Source of the DNA: an uncultured Lachnospiraceae bacterium
GTDB taxonomy: Bacteria > Bacillota > Clostridia > Lachnospirales > Lachnospiraceae
Length of the DNA stretch: 64,000 nt
Reading direction: 5' to 3'
NCBI GenBank assembly: GCA_947589305.1
Contig: CANQAP010000002.1
Location: 62,001-126,000 of the forward strand
Below are positions 17,986-26,995 of this stretch, in pieces; positions within the stretch are counted from its first letter, which is position 1, and every line of letters begins with the position of its first letter. Under the pieces are notes generated by a model, which was not told where the DNA came from, searched no databases, and worked only from the letters and a program-made list of their open reading frames with translations. The position numbers and the translations under genes were made by a program.

Positions 17986-20889
17986 ATGGGTATGGAGATG
18001 ACAAATCCTTGGTGGCTGTGTTTGATACCGGTTGTGATCGCCGCATTGGTAGTATCACAGCGTTGGTTCCGTATGCAGAACAAAAGGAAGAAAACAGAAT
18101 ACTTAGTGATCCGTGGAGTGATCGCCGTGTTACTGATCCTGACGCTTTGCGGTTTGAGCCTGAAATGGACGACGAAAAAAGTCACAACGATTTTTCTGGT
18201 AGATATGTCGGACAGCAATGAAAAGAATTTGACGGACATTGAGACTTTTATCCGTGACAGTATTGCAGATATGCCAAAACGGAATCAGGCGGGTGTCGTA
18301 GTGTTCGGCGATGATGTCTTAGTCGATCAGTTTGTAACGGATAAAAAGATTTTTTCGGAACTGACATCGGCTCCGGTATCGTCCGCGACGAATTTGGAAA
18401 AGGCGGTATCGACCGCTTTGGGCGTTTTTCCGGATGATACTGCGAAGCGTTTGGTCCTTGTGACGGACGGATTGGAAAATGCCGGAAACATAGAAAAGAT
18501 GGCGGGTGTCGTTCGTTCGAAAGATGTGGACGTACAGGTGATCAAGCTGGAGCAGAATGTGGGCGAGGAAGTGTACGTCAGCAATCTGGAATTGCCTGAT
18601 GTAGTGCATGTGGGTGATAGTTTTCAGGTCAAGGTAACGATTGAAAGTAATATTTCGACACAGGCGCTGGTCAGTCTGTATTCCGGCAGAACGTTGAAAG
18701 GTCAGTCTAGGGTAAATTTGACGGCAGGGCAGAACCAGTTTATTTTTCAGGACGTCGGGGAAAGTAACGGAACACAGGATTATCATGTGATGGTGGAACC
18801 GGTGGACGACACGATGAGCATGAATAATGAATATTGTGCGTTTACGCAGGTGGAATCGGAGCCGAAAGTCCTCTTAGTGGAGGGAACGCCGGGGGAAGGC
18901 GATGTACTCGCAGGTATTTTGGATGCGTGCGGGGTACGTTACGATCAGATCACACCGACGGGCGTTCCGCAGGAACTGTCAGACCTTGTGGCGTATAAAG
19001 CGGTTGTAATGGTAAATGTACACGCAAGGGATCTGCGGCAGGGATTTTTGGACATTTTGGAAAGCTATGTGCGTGATTATGCCGGCGGTTTGATATGCAC
19101 GGGCGGCGACAACAGTTTTGCGATGGGCGGATATCAGGAGACTGCTTTGGAAACAGTCCTGCCGGTGAATATGTTTTTGGAAGGAGAACGGGAACTGCCT
19201 ACGATGGCGATCGCGATGGTGATCGATCATTCCGGCAGTATGACTACGCCCGCAGCGGGCAATACCGGAGCGACCAGTCTGGATTTGGCAAAAGAAGCGG
19301 CGATCGACGGCGTAGCCAGTCTGCGGGATATAGATGAAGTCGGGGTGCTGGCGTTCGATGATACCTATGACTGGGTGGTACCGATGCAGGCGGCGTCGGA
19401 CCGGTCGGCGATCAACAGCCGGATCGAAACGATTGAATATGGCGGCGGCACCAGTATTTTTCCTGCATTAGATGAAGCGGCAACGCAGTTGCAAGATTCC
19501 GATGCACAGATCAAGCATATCATTCTTTTGACAGACGGACAGGATTATTATGACCAGTATGATGAAGTGATCAATAAGATCAATGGCAGTGGGATCACAT
19601 TGTCTACCGTGGCGGTCGGACCGGAGTCCGACCAGCAGCTATTAAGTAATCTGGCGAATATGTGCGGCGGGCGTTTCTATTATACGGATGTCAACAGTGG
19701 AATCCCGAAAATTTTCGCACAGGAAATTATTTTATCCGGAAAAAGTTATCTGATCAATGAGGAATTTACCCCGATCATTACCAGCCGCTCAGAGATCATT
19801 GAAGGTCTGATGAATGACGGAGTGCCGACATTGCTCGGATATATCGGTTCATCTGCAAAACCGCAGGCGACGGTGATTTTACAGTCGGAAAAAGGCGATC
19901 CTATCCTGTCAACATGGCAATACGGATTGGGACGGACGATCGCATGGAATACGGATGCGACCAATGAATGGACCAGCAACTGGGCAAAGTGGGAAAATTA
20001 TGTACAACTGTGGGATAATATGATAAATTATGTTACATCGGAAACCGCTATTGACGGCGACTCCTTAGAGGTGGTACAGGAAGGAAGTTCGGCAGTCATC
20101 TCGTATAAAACGGAGAATTACGACCAGAATACTGTGGTAAAGGCAATATGTACGGATTCGGAAGGCAATCAGCAGGAAATCACATTGGATCCGATCCGCC
20201 CGGGCGTATACGAAGCGGATATGGAAATGGATGATATCGGAATCTATACCATTAGCCTGCAAAATCGGAACGGTGAAGAACTTCAGGGGAGTATGGTCAC
20301 TGCGGCGGCGATGCAGTATTCCCCGGAATATCGGTTTGATCTGGTGACGGATGGGTTAGATAGTTTCGTCTCACAAGTCGAAGGAGAATATATCACCTTG
20401 GATACGGATGTGTTCGCAGGAGACTTAGAGACTGTGAGGGCAAGGACCAATCTGACGATCCCGCTTTTGCTTTTGGCGCTTCTGCTGTTTTTACTGGATA
20501 TTCTGACAAGACGTATGAATCTGGAGTATGCAGATATCGTTCGATTCGTTCCGTGGGCATTCCGTCGGATCAGACGTAAAGCGCCGGCAGACGGGCAACC
20601 GCCGGATGACGGAGAAACGAAACCGGAGAGGAAACAGACACGCATCCGGAAGGATAAAAAGAGTGCAGATGCCGGGAAAGAACCCGTGGACCATCCAAAG
20701 ACAGGGCAGGAGGTACAACAGACGGATCCGGAACCGAAAGAGACAGCGCCTGTGAAACAGAAAAGGTCAAAATCAGGGAAACCGGCGAAGTCGGAGAAAA
20801 AAAACAAAAGAAAAAAGCAGGTGGAAGAGCCGGAACAGGCATTGGACACAGAAGCTTTGCTGCGAAAAAAAGAAGACCGTCAATGGTGA
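17986..20889 (+). CDS. Large membrane VWA protein with amidotransferase-like fold and charged tail
   Basis: Two N-terminal helices are followed by a first VWA-like domain (FLVDMSDSNEKN), a class I glutamine amidotransferase-like region (VLLVEGTPGEGDV to GLICTGGDNSFAMGG) and a second VWA domain with an intact metal site (MVIDHSGSM and LLTDGQD). A membrane helix near residue 840 precedes a cytoplasmic tail of over 100 residues rich in Lys, Glu, Arg and Pro. No catalytic Cys is evident in the amidotransferase-like part, so it is probably a binding fold. The track start at 17944 was rejected: GGAGG lies five bases before ATG 17986, giving 967 residues. It is the last clear member of the MoxR cluster. 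Confidence 0.85.
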   Translation: MGMEMTNPWWLCLIPVVIAALVVSQRWFRMQNKRKKTEYLVIRGVIAVLLILTLCGLSLKWTTKKVTTIFLVDMSDSNEKNLTDIETFIRDSIADMPKRNQAGVVVFGDDVLVDQFVTDKKIFSELTSAPVSSATNLEKAVSTALGVFPDDTAKRLVLVTDGLENAGNIEKMAGVVRSKDVDVQVIKLEQNVGEEVYVSNLELPDVVHVGDSFQVKVTIESNISTQALVSLYSGRTLKGQSRVNLTAGQNQFIFQDVGESNGTQDYHVMVEPVDDTMSMNNEYCAFTQVESEPKVLLVEGTPGEGDVLAGILDACGVRYDQITPTGVPQELSDLVAYKAVVMVNVHARDLRQGFLDILESYVRDYAGGLICTGGDNSFAMGGYQETALETVLPVNMFLEGERELPTMAIAMVIDHSGSMTTPAAGNTGATSLDLAKEAAIDGVASLRDIDEVGVLAFDDTYDWVVPMQAASDRSAINSRIETIEYGGGTSIFPALDEAATQLQDSDAQIKHIILLTDGQDYYDQYDEVINKINGSGITLSTVAVGPESDQQLLSNLANMCGGRFYYTDVNSGIPKIFAQEIILSGKSYLINEEFTPIITSRSEIIEGLMNDGVPTLLGYIGSSAKPQATVILQSEKGDPILSTWQYGLGRTIAWNTDATNEWTSNWAKWENYVQLWDNMINYVTSETAIDGDSLEVVQEGSSAVISYKTENYDQNTVVKAICTDSEGNQQEITLDPIRPGVYEADMEMDDIGIYTISLQNRNGEELQGSMVTAAAMQYSPEYRFDLVTDGLDSFVSQVEGEYITLDTDVFAGDLETVRARTNLTIPLLLLALLLFLLDILTRRMNLEYADIVRFVPWAFRRIRRKAPADGQPPDDGETKPERKQTRIRKDKKSADAGKEPVDHPKTGQEVQQTDPEPKETAPVKQKRSKSGKPAKSEKKNKRKKQVEEPEQALDTEALLRKKEDRQW

Positions 20890-20949
20890 GAGCGGATGTG
20901 ATCAAGAAAGCGATAACAGGTTGGTATGACATGAGGAAAGGAAAGAAGA

Positions 20950-21969
20950 ATGGAAGCGATACTCAATATATGGAATACAATTATGACTTTACCGGAACGG
21001 ATCCCGTTTTTGGTATATATCTATCTGATCGTCGGATTTGTTCTCCTGATCAAAGGAGCTGACTGGTTTGTGGATGGGGCTTCGGCAGTTGCAAAGCTCT
21101 TAAAAGTACCGTCTGTTGTCATTGGACTGACGATTGTGGCGATGGGTACGAGTGCGCCGGAAGCGGCAGTCAGTATTACGGCGGGACTCAAGGGAAGTAA
21201 CGAGATTGCGATTAGTAATGTCATAGGTTCCAATCTGTTTAATCTATTGATGGTAATCGGTATTTGTGCGGCTATCAAGGCATTTTCTACGGATATGGAA
21301 ATCCTAAAACGGGATATGCCGGTCAATATCGGTGCGACTTTGCTCATGTTCCTCTTTTTACTGAATGGGACATTAAGCCGTTTGGAAGGGGCTATCCTGC
21401 TTGCGGCATTACTGATTTATCTGACCGTGGTGGTACGTTCCGCATTGAAAAACCGTAAGGGGAATATGGAAACACAGGAAGAGCCGAAAGAAAAGCAACT
21501 GACAATACCGATGATCATTTTGTGTATTCTCGTTGGCTTGGCAGCGATCGTCTGGGGCGGCGACTTGGTCGTTGATAATGCACAGCGGATCGCATTGTCG
21601 TTTGGTATGAGTCCGATGCTGGTCGGACTGACCATTGTGGCGATGGGAACCTCCCTGCCGGAATTGGTCACGTCCATTGTGGCATCCCGAAAAGGAGAAA
21701 GCGGTTTGGCGTTGGGCAATGCGGTAGGTTCCTGTCTGTTTAATATTTTATTTATCTTGGGACTTTCTTCTGTTTTGTCGCCGATCACGCCGACTGGTTC
21801 CGGTATCGTGGAAAGTATTACCGATACGGGAATTCTATTAGGTATTTCGATTCTTATGCTGATCTTAAGCGCTACCGGTAAAAAAGTAAGCCGTGTGGAA
21901 GGCGTGATTTGTGTTCTGCTGTATGCTGCTTATATGGCATTTGCAATCCTTCGCTGCTATGTATTTTAA
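20950..21969 (+). CDS. Calcium/sodium antiporter, CaCA family (YrbG-like)
   Basis: This membrane protein exchanges Ca2+ for Na+ or H+. It has two inverted alpha-repeats: the first with VAMGTSAPEAAVS and SNVIGSNLFN, the second with VAMGTSLPELVTS and GNAVGSCLFN. The acidic Glu of each TSxPE motif is retained. The second repeat has Cys in place of the usual Asn (GSCLFN), a minor variation. About ten membrane helices are visible in 339 residues. It begins 60 bases after the MoxR cluster without an obvious terminator, so it may be part of that transcript, but it is also a common stand-alone gene. A hairpin lies downstream. Confidence 0.93.
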   Translation: MEAILNIWNTIMTLPERIPFLVYIYLIVGFVLLIKGADWFVDGASAVAKLLKVPSVVIGLTIVAMGTSAPEAAVSITAGLKGSNEIAISNVIGSNLFNLLMVIGICAAIKAFSTDMEILKRDMPVNIGATLLMFLFLLNGTLSRLEGAILLAALLIYLTVVVRSALKNRKGNMETQEEPKEKQLTIPMIILCILVGLAAIVWGGDLVVDNAQRIALSFGMSPMLVGLTIVAMGTSLPELVTSIVASRKGESGLALGNAVGSCLFNILFILGLSSVLSPITPTGSGIVESITDTGILLGISILMLILSATGKKVSRVEGVICVLLYAAYMAFAILRCYVF

Positions 21970-21984
21970 TGAGAATGGATATGA

Positions 21985-22028
21985 AGGCATTCCTTGGATC
22001 TGCCGGTGGGCGGGAAGGAATGCCTGTT
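21985..22028 (+). terminator. Terminator-like hairpin after the exchanger gene
   Basis: The perfect 11-base stem AGGCATTCCTT/AAGGAATGCCT has a 19-base loop and only a short T run. It is likely to end the exchanger (and possibly MoxR cluster) transcript. Confidence 0.55.
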
Positions 22029-22136
22029 TATATCTAGTCTCATATCTGGCACTATAAAAATAATCAAAACTGGATATTTCAAATGAGCCAAATACATAGT
22101 AGACTGTCACACAGAATATGGTAAGGGGATGATCAC

Positions 22137-22673
22137 ATGCGAGAACGAGTAAAAATGATTTGCGTCACCGGTTTGTTTATTGCATTGACATTGCTGTTTA
22201 CAGCCTGTGTGAATGTAAAACTGCCGTTCGGGTATGGCGGGCTGATCCATTTGGGAAATATCCCGCTGCTCTTAGCTTCCATGCTCTACGGCAAGAAAAC
22301 AGGATGTATCGCGGGAGCAATCGGTATGGCGTTGTTTGATTTCATGTCCAGTTGGACCATCTATGTGCCATGCACGCTGTTGACCTGCGGCTGTATGGGA
22401 TTTGCAGCAGGATGGATCGTGGAAAAAAAGAAAGGGTTTGTTTGGAAGATCGTTGCGGTGGCAGCGGCATTACTGATAAAATTGCTGGGATATTATATCT
22501 TTGAAGCGATTTTCTATCATAATTGGCTGGAACCGTTGGCGTCTGTCTTTGGAAACACATTACAGGTAGTGTTGGCGGCGATTCCGGTGCTGATCGTAGT
22601 CACGCCATTGGAAAAGGTCTTAGGAAAAGCAGGATTGTTGATGGTGAAAACGGAAAGGAAGGCATCATGTTAA
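22137..22673 (+). CDS. ECF transporter S component-like membrane protein
   Basis: This small integral membrane protein (178 residues, about six helices) has the layout of energy-coupling-factor substrate-binding subunits. It resembles the family I know as TIGR04002, with motifs such as GGLIHLGNIPLLLASMLYG and a glycine-rich helix after it. S components bind a vitamin or small metabolite and work with a shared EcfAAT module, which is not encoded here. The ribosome binding site is AAGGGGATGATC. Its 3' end overlaps the aminotransferase gene by seven bases, so the substrate may be related to that enzyme; this is inference. Confidence 0.75.
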   Translation: MRERVKMICVTGLFIALTLLFTACVNVKLPFGYGGLIHLGNIPLLLASMLYGKKTGCIAGAIGMALFDFMSSWTIYVPCTLLTCGCMGFAAGWIVEKKKGFVWKIVAVAAALLIKLLGYYIFEAIFYHNWLEPLASVFGNTLQVVLAAIPVLIVVTPLEKVLGKAGLLMVKTERKASC

Positions 22674-23743
22674 AATTAATGACACCCGGTCCGACACAGG
22701 TACGGGAAAATGTGCGGCTGGCAAGAAGTCGGGAAACGACTAATCCGGATCTGGATTTGGAATTCTATGATTTTTACAAAGAAACATGCGAGGAGATCAG
22801 TGACCTTCTAAACACCGAAAATCCCGCATATATTTTAAGCGGCGAGGGGATTTTAGGCTTGGAAGCAGCCTGTGCTTCCCTGACGGAAGCCGGCGACCGC
22901 GTGCTGGTGATCGACAACGGCGTATTCGGACATGGATTCGCAGATTTTGTAAGGATCTATGGTGGAGAACCGGTCCTTTATACGACGGATTATAAGGAAG
23001 AAGTGTCCGTCCGTGAACTTCGCGCATATTTGGAACAGGATCATGCGTTTAAGTATGCGACGGTGGTACACTGCGATACGCCAAGCGGCAGATTAAATCC
23101 GATACAGGACATCTGTCCGCTCTTAAAATCATATGGGATCCTGACGGTAGTGGATGCGGTTGCCTCCATGTTTGGTGAAAAGATATGTGTCGATGACTGG
23201 AAGATGGATATCGTATGCGGCGGTTCGCAAAAAGCTCTGTCAGCTCCCATCGGGTTAACCTTTTTAACGGTCAGTCCGGCGGCGGCGGAAGCCATGCGGA
23301 CACGAAAGACGCCGATCGCCTCATTTTATGCCAATCTGACAGTCTATCAAGACTACTATGAGAAGAAATGGTTTCCGTATACAATGCCAATCAGCGATAT
23401 CTATGGACTGAGAGTTGCTTTGGATAACGTGAAAAACGATACCCGGATCTTGGAACGCCATCGGGAGATTGCCGAATATGTGCGGAATACCTTGCGGGAA
23501 GCGGGATATAAAGTTTACGGGAACAGTGGATTTGCAAATACCGTGACGGCATTGGAGGTTCCGGAACACCGCAAGGCGGACGATATCCTTCGGGAAGTGG
23601 CGGACGAGTCGGGCATTATGCTGGCAGGTTCCTTCGATATATTTGCCGGTAAACTGATCCGGATCGGTCACATGGGCGAACAGGCAAATTGGAAAGATGT
23701 CAGACAGACATTACAAGCCTTATTAAAGGTATTGTCGAAATGA
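22667..23743 (+). CDS. Class V aminotransferase (alanine-glyoxylate/serine-pyruvate type)
   Basis: This PLP-dependent enzyme moves an amino group between a small amino acid and a 2-oxo acid. The family start LMTPGPTQV and the PLP lysine motif CGGSQKALSAPIG (about residue 190) are present, as is the aspartate segment VVDAVASM. The track ORF starts far upstream at 22523, inside the S-component gene; the ATG at 22667 with GGAAAGGAAGG upstream gives the correct family N terminus and 358 residues. It overlaps the S-component gene by seven bases. The exact substrate pair cannot be read from the sequence. Confidence 0.88.
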   Translation: MLKLMTPGPTQVRENVRLARSRETTNPDLDLEFYDFYKETCEEISDLLNTENPAYILSGEGILGLEAACASLTEAGDRVLVIDNGVFGHGFADFVRIYGGEPVLYTTDYKEEVSVRELRAYLEQDHAFKYATVVHCDTPSGRLNPIQDICPLLKSYGILTVVDAVASMFGEKICVDDWKMDIVCGGSQKALSAPIGLTFLTVSPAAAEAMRTRKTPIASFYANLTVYQDYYEKKWFPYTMPISDIYGLRVALDNVKNDTRILERHREIAEYVRNTLREAGYKVYGNSGFANTVTALEVPEHRKADDILREVADESGIMLAGSFDIFAGKLIRIGHMGEQANWKDVRQTLQALLKVLSK

Positions 23744-23760
23744 AAATAATGGAGTATAAT
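23732..23760 (+). promoter_or_regulatory. Sigma A promoter for the HPr-like gene
   Basis: TTGTCG (23732-23737) and a consensus TATAAT (23755-23760) are 17 bases apart. The -35 lies within the last codons of the aminotransferase gene. Confidence 0.7.
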
Positions 23761-23798
23761 AAGGCTGTGAAAATACATAATGGAAAGGAGTTAGTGAT

Positions 23799-24032
23799 AT
23801 GACAAAGGTAAAAGTGTTATTGGATTCCATAGACAAGGTAAAGAACTTTGTAAATACGTTGATCAAGTTTGATTGCGATTTCGATATCAGTTCCAGTCGA
23901 TATACCATTGATGCAAAATCGATCATGGGCATCTTTAGTTTAGATTTGTCTCAGCCGTTGGATATGATTATTCATAAGGACGGAGATGTTTCTGATATTT
24001 TGGAAGCAATCGCACCATATACGGTTGAATAA
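23799..24032 (+). CDS. HPr-like protein lacking the active-site histidine
   Basis: The 77-residue protein follows the HPr fold pattern. The segment AKSIMGIFSLDL (residues 39-50) aligns with the Ser46 region of PTS phosphocarrier HPr, so Ser41 would be the HPr-kinase site. The His15 region is replaced by SIDKVKNFV with no His, so it cannot carry phosphate in the PTS the normal way. It may be a regulatory relative (Crh also lacks His15). AAAGGAGTTAGTGAT precedes the ATG. It has its own promoter and a strong terminator, so it is monocistronic. Confidence 0.8.
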   Translation: MTKVKVLLDSIDKVKNFVNTLIKFDCDFDISSSRYTIDAKSIMGIFSLDLSQPLDMIIHKDGDVSDILEAIAPYTVE

Positions 24033-24089
24033 ATACAGGATTCTTTGTGAGGATCACACAATCGCGGTAGGCGGTCGGAATAGAGAAGA

Positions 24090-24122
24090 AAGAAGCAGGC
24101 TTGCAGGTTTGCTTCTTTTTCT
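24090..24122 (+). terminator. Intrinsic terminator after the HPr-like gene
   Basis: The 11-base stem AAGAAGCAGGC/GTTTGCTTCTT (two G-T pairs) has loop TTGCAG and ends in a T-rich tail. Confidence 0.85.
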
Positions 24123-24219
24123 TGTTATGACGACGACATATGCGTATAAGAAAAAACGGATGGTTTATACTAATGGTAACATATAGCATAAGCAAAAACG
24201 GAGGCAGGAGGTAAGAAAA

Positions 24220-25203
24220 ATGAAGATTATGTTTTATGATACAAAGCCATATGATAAGATCTGGTTTCAACCAATGGGACAGGATATGGGCTTTCAGATG
24301 AAATTTCAGGAGGTAAAACTGAATGAAGATACCGCTGTATTGGCAAAGAATTATGATGCAGTCTGCATCTTTGTCAATGACGATGCCGGAAAAAATACGA
24401 TCCGGATCCTGAAAGAACTGAATATTCATACGATTCTGCTGCGGTGTGCAGGTTTTAATAATGTCGATCTAAAAGCAGCGCAGGAAGCAGGGATACAGGT
24501 ATTACGAGTGCCGAGTTATTCACCGGAAGCGGTTGCGGAATATGCGATGGGTCTGATCTTGGCAGCAAACCGGAAAATCCATCGGGCGTATGTCAGGACC
24601 AGAGATTTCAACTATAATATCAACGGCTTAATGGGGATCGATCTGGTCGGAAAAACAGCGGGCGTGATCGGAACAGGAAAGATCGGCCAGATGATGATTG
24701 ATATTCTCAAAGGATTCAAAATGAAGATCTTGGCGTATGATCCGTATCCGATCGAGAGCTTAGAGGTGGAGTATGTCGATCTGGATACCTTGTTTGAACG
24801 TGCAGACGTCATTTCGCTACACTGTCCGCTGACGAAGGATACCCGGCATATCATCAATAAAAGAAGCATCAGTAAGATGAAAGACGGCGTGATTTTAGTG
24901 AATACATCCAGAGGAGCCTTGATCAATACCTCGGATCTGATCGACGCGCTGATCCGGCAAAAATTTACCGGTGTCGGGCTGGATGTGTATGAGGAAGAAG
25001 ACGAGTATTTTTTTGAAGATAAATCGGATGATATCATTCGCGATGAAGATCTGGTCCGGCTGACCAGCTTTCGGAATGTGATCTTAACATCCCATCAGGC
25101 GTTTTTTACGAAAGACGCAATGGAGGCGATCGCACGTGTGACCTTGGAAAATGCCAAAGCCGTGGAAGAAGGCAGGGAACTGAAAAATATCGTTCTGCCA
25201 TAG
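24220..25203 (+). CDS. D-2-hydroxyacid dehydrogenase (D-lactate dehydrogenase type)
   Basis: This NAD-dependent enzyme reduces pyruvate or a related 2-oxo acid to the D-hydroxy acid, in the fermentative LdhA branch of the family. The N terminus MKIMFYDTKPYDK is typical. The nucleotide-binding motif GVIGTGKIGQ lies near residue 147, the catalytic Arg is in NTSRGALI, the Glu lies in DVYEEED and the His is in TSHQAFFT. It has 327 residues, the usual length. A strong GGAGGCAGGAGG ribosome binding site precedes the ATG. It lies alone between a terminator and the BceRS pair. Confidence 0.88.
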   Translation: MKIMFYDTKPYDKIWFQPMGQDMGFQMKFQEVKLNEDTAVLAKNYDAVCIFVNDDAGKNTIRILKELNIHTILLRCAGFNNVDLKAAQEAGIQVLRVPSYSPEAVAEYAMGLILAANRKIHRAYVRTRDFNYNINGLMGIDLVGKTAGVIGTGKIGQMMIDILKGFKMKILAYDPYPIESLEVEYVDLDTLFERADVISLHCPLTKDTRHIINKRSISKMKDGVILVNTSRGALINTSDLIDALIRQKFTGVGLDVYEEEDEYFFEDKSDDIIRDEDLVRLTSFRNVILTSHQAFFTKDAMEAIARVTLENAKAVEEGRELKNIVLP

Positions 25204-25233
25204 ACGGCAGGAGCTGGATCATGGAAATGGGAA

Positions 25234-25262
25234 TTGCATTTTGGCGGATAATCGGTAATAAT
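25234..25262 (+). promoter_or_regulatory. Possible promoter for the BceRS-like pair
   Basis: TTGCAT (25234-25239) is followed after 16 bases by TAATAA/AATAAT around 25256-25262. The match is moderate, but it is the only reasonable pair in the 89-base gap. Confidence 0.35.
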
Positions 25263-25292
25263 GATTTTAGTAAATACAAAGGACAGAAACGT

Positions 25293-25964
25293 ATGTATAA
25301 GATTATGATAGTGGAAGATGATATGCGAATTGCACAGGCAATCCAAAAACAGGCAGCCGTTTGGAATTGGGAAGCGTTGATTGTCGATAATTTCCGGACC
25401 GTCTTGGAGACCTATGCCGAATTTCAGCCGCATATCGTGTTATTGGATATTTCACTGCCGTTTTTTAACGGATACCATTGGTGCAGTGAAATACGAAAGA
25501 TTTCCAATGTGCCGATTCTCTTTCTTTCTTCCGCTTCCGATAACATGAGTATGATCATGGCGATGAATATGGGAGCGGACGATTTTGTCATGAAACCGTT
25601 TGACCTGAGCGTGTTGACGGCAAAGATACAGGCATTGCTCCGTCGGACGTATGATTTTGCGGCAACCGCTCCGGTTCTCGAACATCGGGGAGCGTTCCTG
25701 AATACGGGAGACGACACCCTGATGTACGGGGAACGGAAAATCCCGTTGACAAAGAACGAATACCGGATTTTACTTTGTCTGTTGGAAAATAAGGGGAATG
25801 TGGTCAGCCGGGAAAAATTGATGGAGCGGCTCTGGAAGACTGAATCGTTCATTGACGACAATACGCTCACAGTGAATATCAACCGATTACGTAAGAAATT
25901 GGATACAGCCGGTCTGGAGGAGTTTATTACTACGAAAGTCGGTGTCGGCTATCTGATCTCATAA
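25293..25964 (+). CDS. BceR-type response regulator
   Basis: The 223-residue OmpR-family regulator has a receiver domain (acidic residues D9/D10, phosphoacceptor Asp52 in VLLDISLP, lysine in VMKPF) and a winged helix (about residues 125-222). It pairs with a kinase whose short loop has no external sensor, and with a BceAB transporter downstream, which defines the Bce module that senses and resists antimicrobial peptides acting on cell-wall lipid intermediates. The track start at 25221 adds 24 residues ahead of the family start MYKIMIVEDD; the ATG at 25293 with a modest GGACAG site is preferred. Its likely operator lies at 26996. Confidence 0.92.
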   Translation: MYKIMIVEDDMRIAQAIQKQAAVWNWEALIVDNFRTVLETYAEFQPHIVLLDISLPFFNGYHWCSEIRKISNVPILFLSSASDNMSMIMAMNMGADDFVMKPFDLSVLTAKIQALLRRTYDFAATAPVLEHRGAFLNTGDDTLMYGERKIPLTKNEYRILLCLLENKGNVVSREKLMERLWKTESFIDDNTLTVNINRLRKKLDTAGLEEFITTKVGVGYLIS

Positions 25965-25996
25965 GGATAAAGGAAAACAAAACGGAGAAACAGGTT

Positions 25997-26980
25997 ATGA
26001 AATTGTTTATTACATATCTGAAAGGGCAGTATAAGTGGATACTGATTTTCACTTTATGCTTTGGGTTGTTGCTGGCGTCTTTTTTATTGTATCACCTTCC
26101 GCTTTTGGCAGTTGTATATCCGTCTATTTTATGTCTGGTTCTGATCGCCGTCTTTCTGGTAACAGATTTTCTCCATGTCAGAAACGTACATAAATGCTTA
26201 TCTGAAATGACAGCCATGACGGCATCCCTGATCACATCGCTGCCACGTGCGGAGAGTATCGAAGCGGCGGATTATCAGGATATCATAAGGAGCCTTCAGG
26301 AAGAAGTGATGGAATGGAATACCTCTGCCACGCTGCGTGATCAGGAAATGACAGAATATTACACAGTCTGGGTACATCAGATCAAAACACCGATTTCCGC
26401 TATGCGGTTGATGTTAGAGAATGAAGACACAGAGTTTTCCCGAAAGTTGATGCTGGATCTGTTGCGGATCGAGCAATATGTGGAAATGGTGCTTGCCTTT
26501 TTAAGATTAGATGCTCCGACAAGCGATTATGTGTTTGAGAACTATTGTCTGGATTCGATTGTCAGCCGGGCAGTTGCCAAATTTGCTACGGAATTTATAG
26601 AACGAAAATTACGGCTGGAGTACGAACCGTTGAATCTGTCCTTGATCACAGATGAAAAATGGTTTGCCTTTGTCATAGAACAGATATTATCCAATGCCCT
26701 GAAGTATACAAAGGAGGGCAGCATTAAGATTTATGCCGCCGATACAGTAACGCTTTGTATCGAAGATACGGGGATCGGCATCGCGCCGGAAGATTTGCCG
26801 CGGATTTTTGATAAAGGTTATACCGGATACAACGGGAGACTGGATACAAGAGCCAGTGGGATCGGTCTCTACCTCTGCCGGCGCATCTGTAACAATCTGG
26901 GTATACAGATAGCGGTCCAATCACAACTGGATCGGGGTAGTCTGGTGACACTGCGTTGGAAACGGCAGAAGAAGCTGTAG
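25997..26980 (+). CDS. BceS-type intramembrane-sensing histidine kinase
   Basis: Two membrane helices (about residues 13-32 and 38-57) are joined by only a few residues, so there is almost no external domain. This is typical of BceS kinases, which detect flux through their transporter. The H-box is VHQIKTPISAMR with His127, the N-box is EQILSNALKYT and the G-box is ASGIGLYLCRRI. It has 327 residues. It follows the regulator gene by 32 bases and is separated from bceA by a 120-base regulatory region, the usual split between a weakly expressed bceRS and an induced bceAB. Confidence 0.92.
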   Translation: MKLFITYLKGQYKWILIFTLCFGLLLASFLLYHLPLLAVVYPSILCLVLIAVFLVTDFLHVRNVHKCLSEMTAMTASLITSLPRAESIEAADYQDIIRSLQEEVMEWNTSATLRDQEMTEYYTVWVHQIKTPISAMRLMLENEDTEFSRKLMLDLLRIEQYVEMVLAFLRLDAPTSDYVFENYCLDSIVSRAVAKFATEFIERKLRLEYEPLNLSLITDEKWFAFVIEQILSNALKYTKEGSIKIYAADTVTLCIEDTGIGIAPEDLPRIFDKGYTGYNGRLDTRASGIGLYLCRRICNNLGIQIAVQSQLDRGSLVTLRWKRQKKL

Positions 26981-26995
26981 CATCCATATGGCGAC

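Noticed and set aside
20283-20849. Minus-strand ORF of 188 codons opposite the large VWA protein
   Set aside because: Shadow of the K/E-rich tail coding region; composition (Ser/Phe/Cys-rich) is that of an antisense reading.
24033-24219. Small gene in the gap after the HPr-like gene
   Set aside because: The only open frame overlaps the terminator hairpin and has no ribosome binding site.
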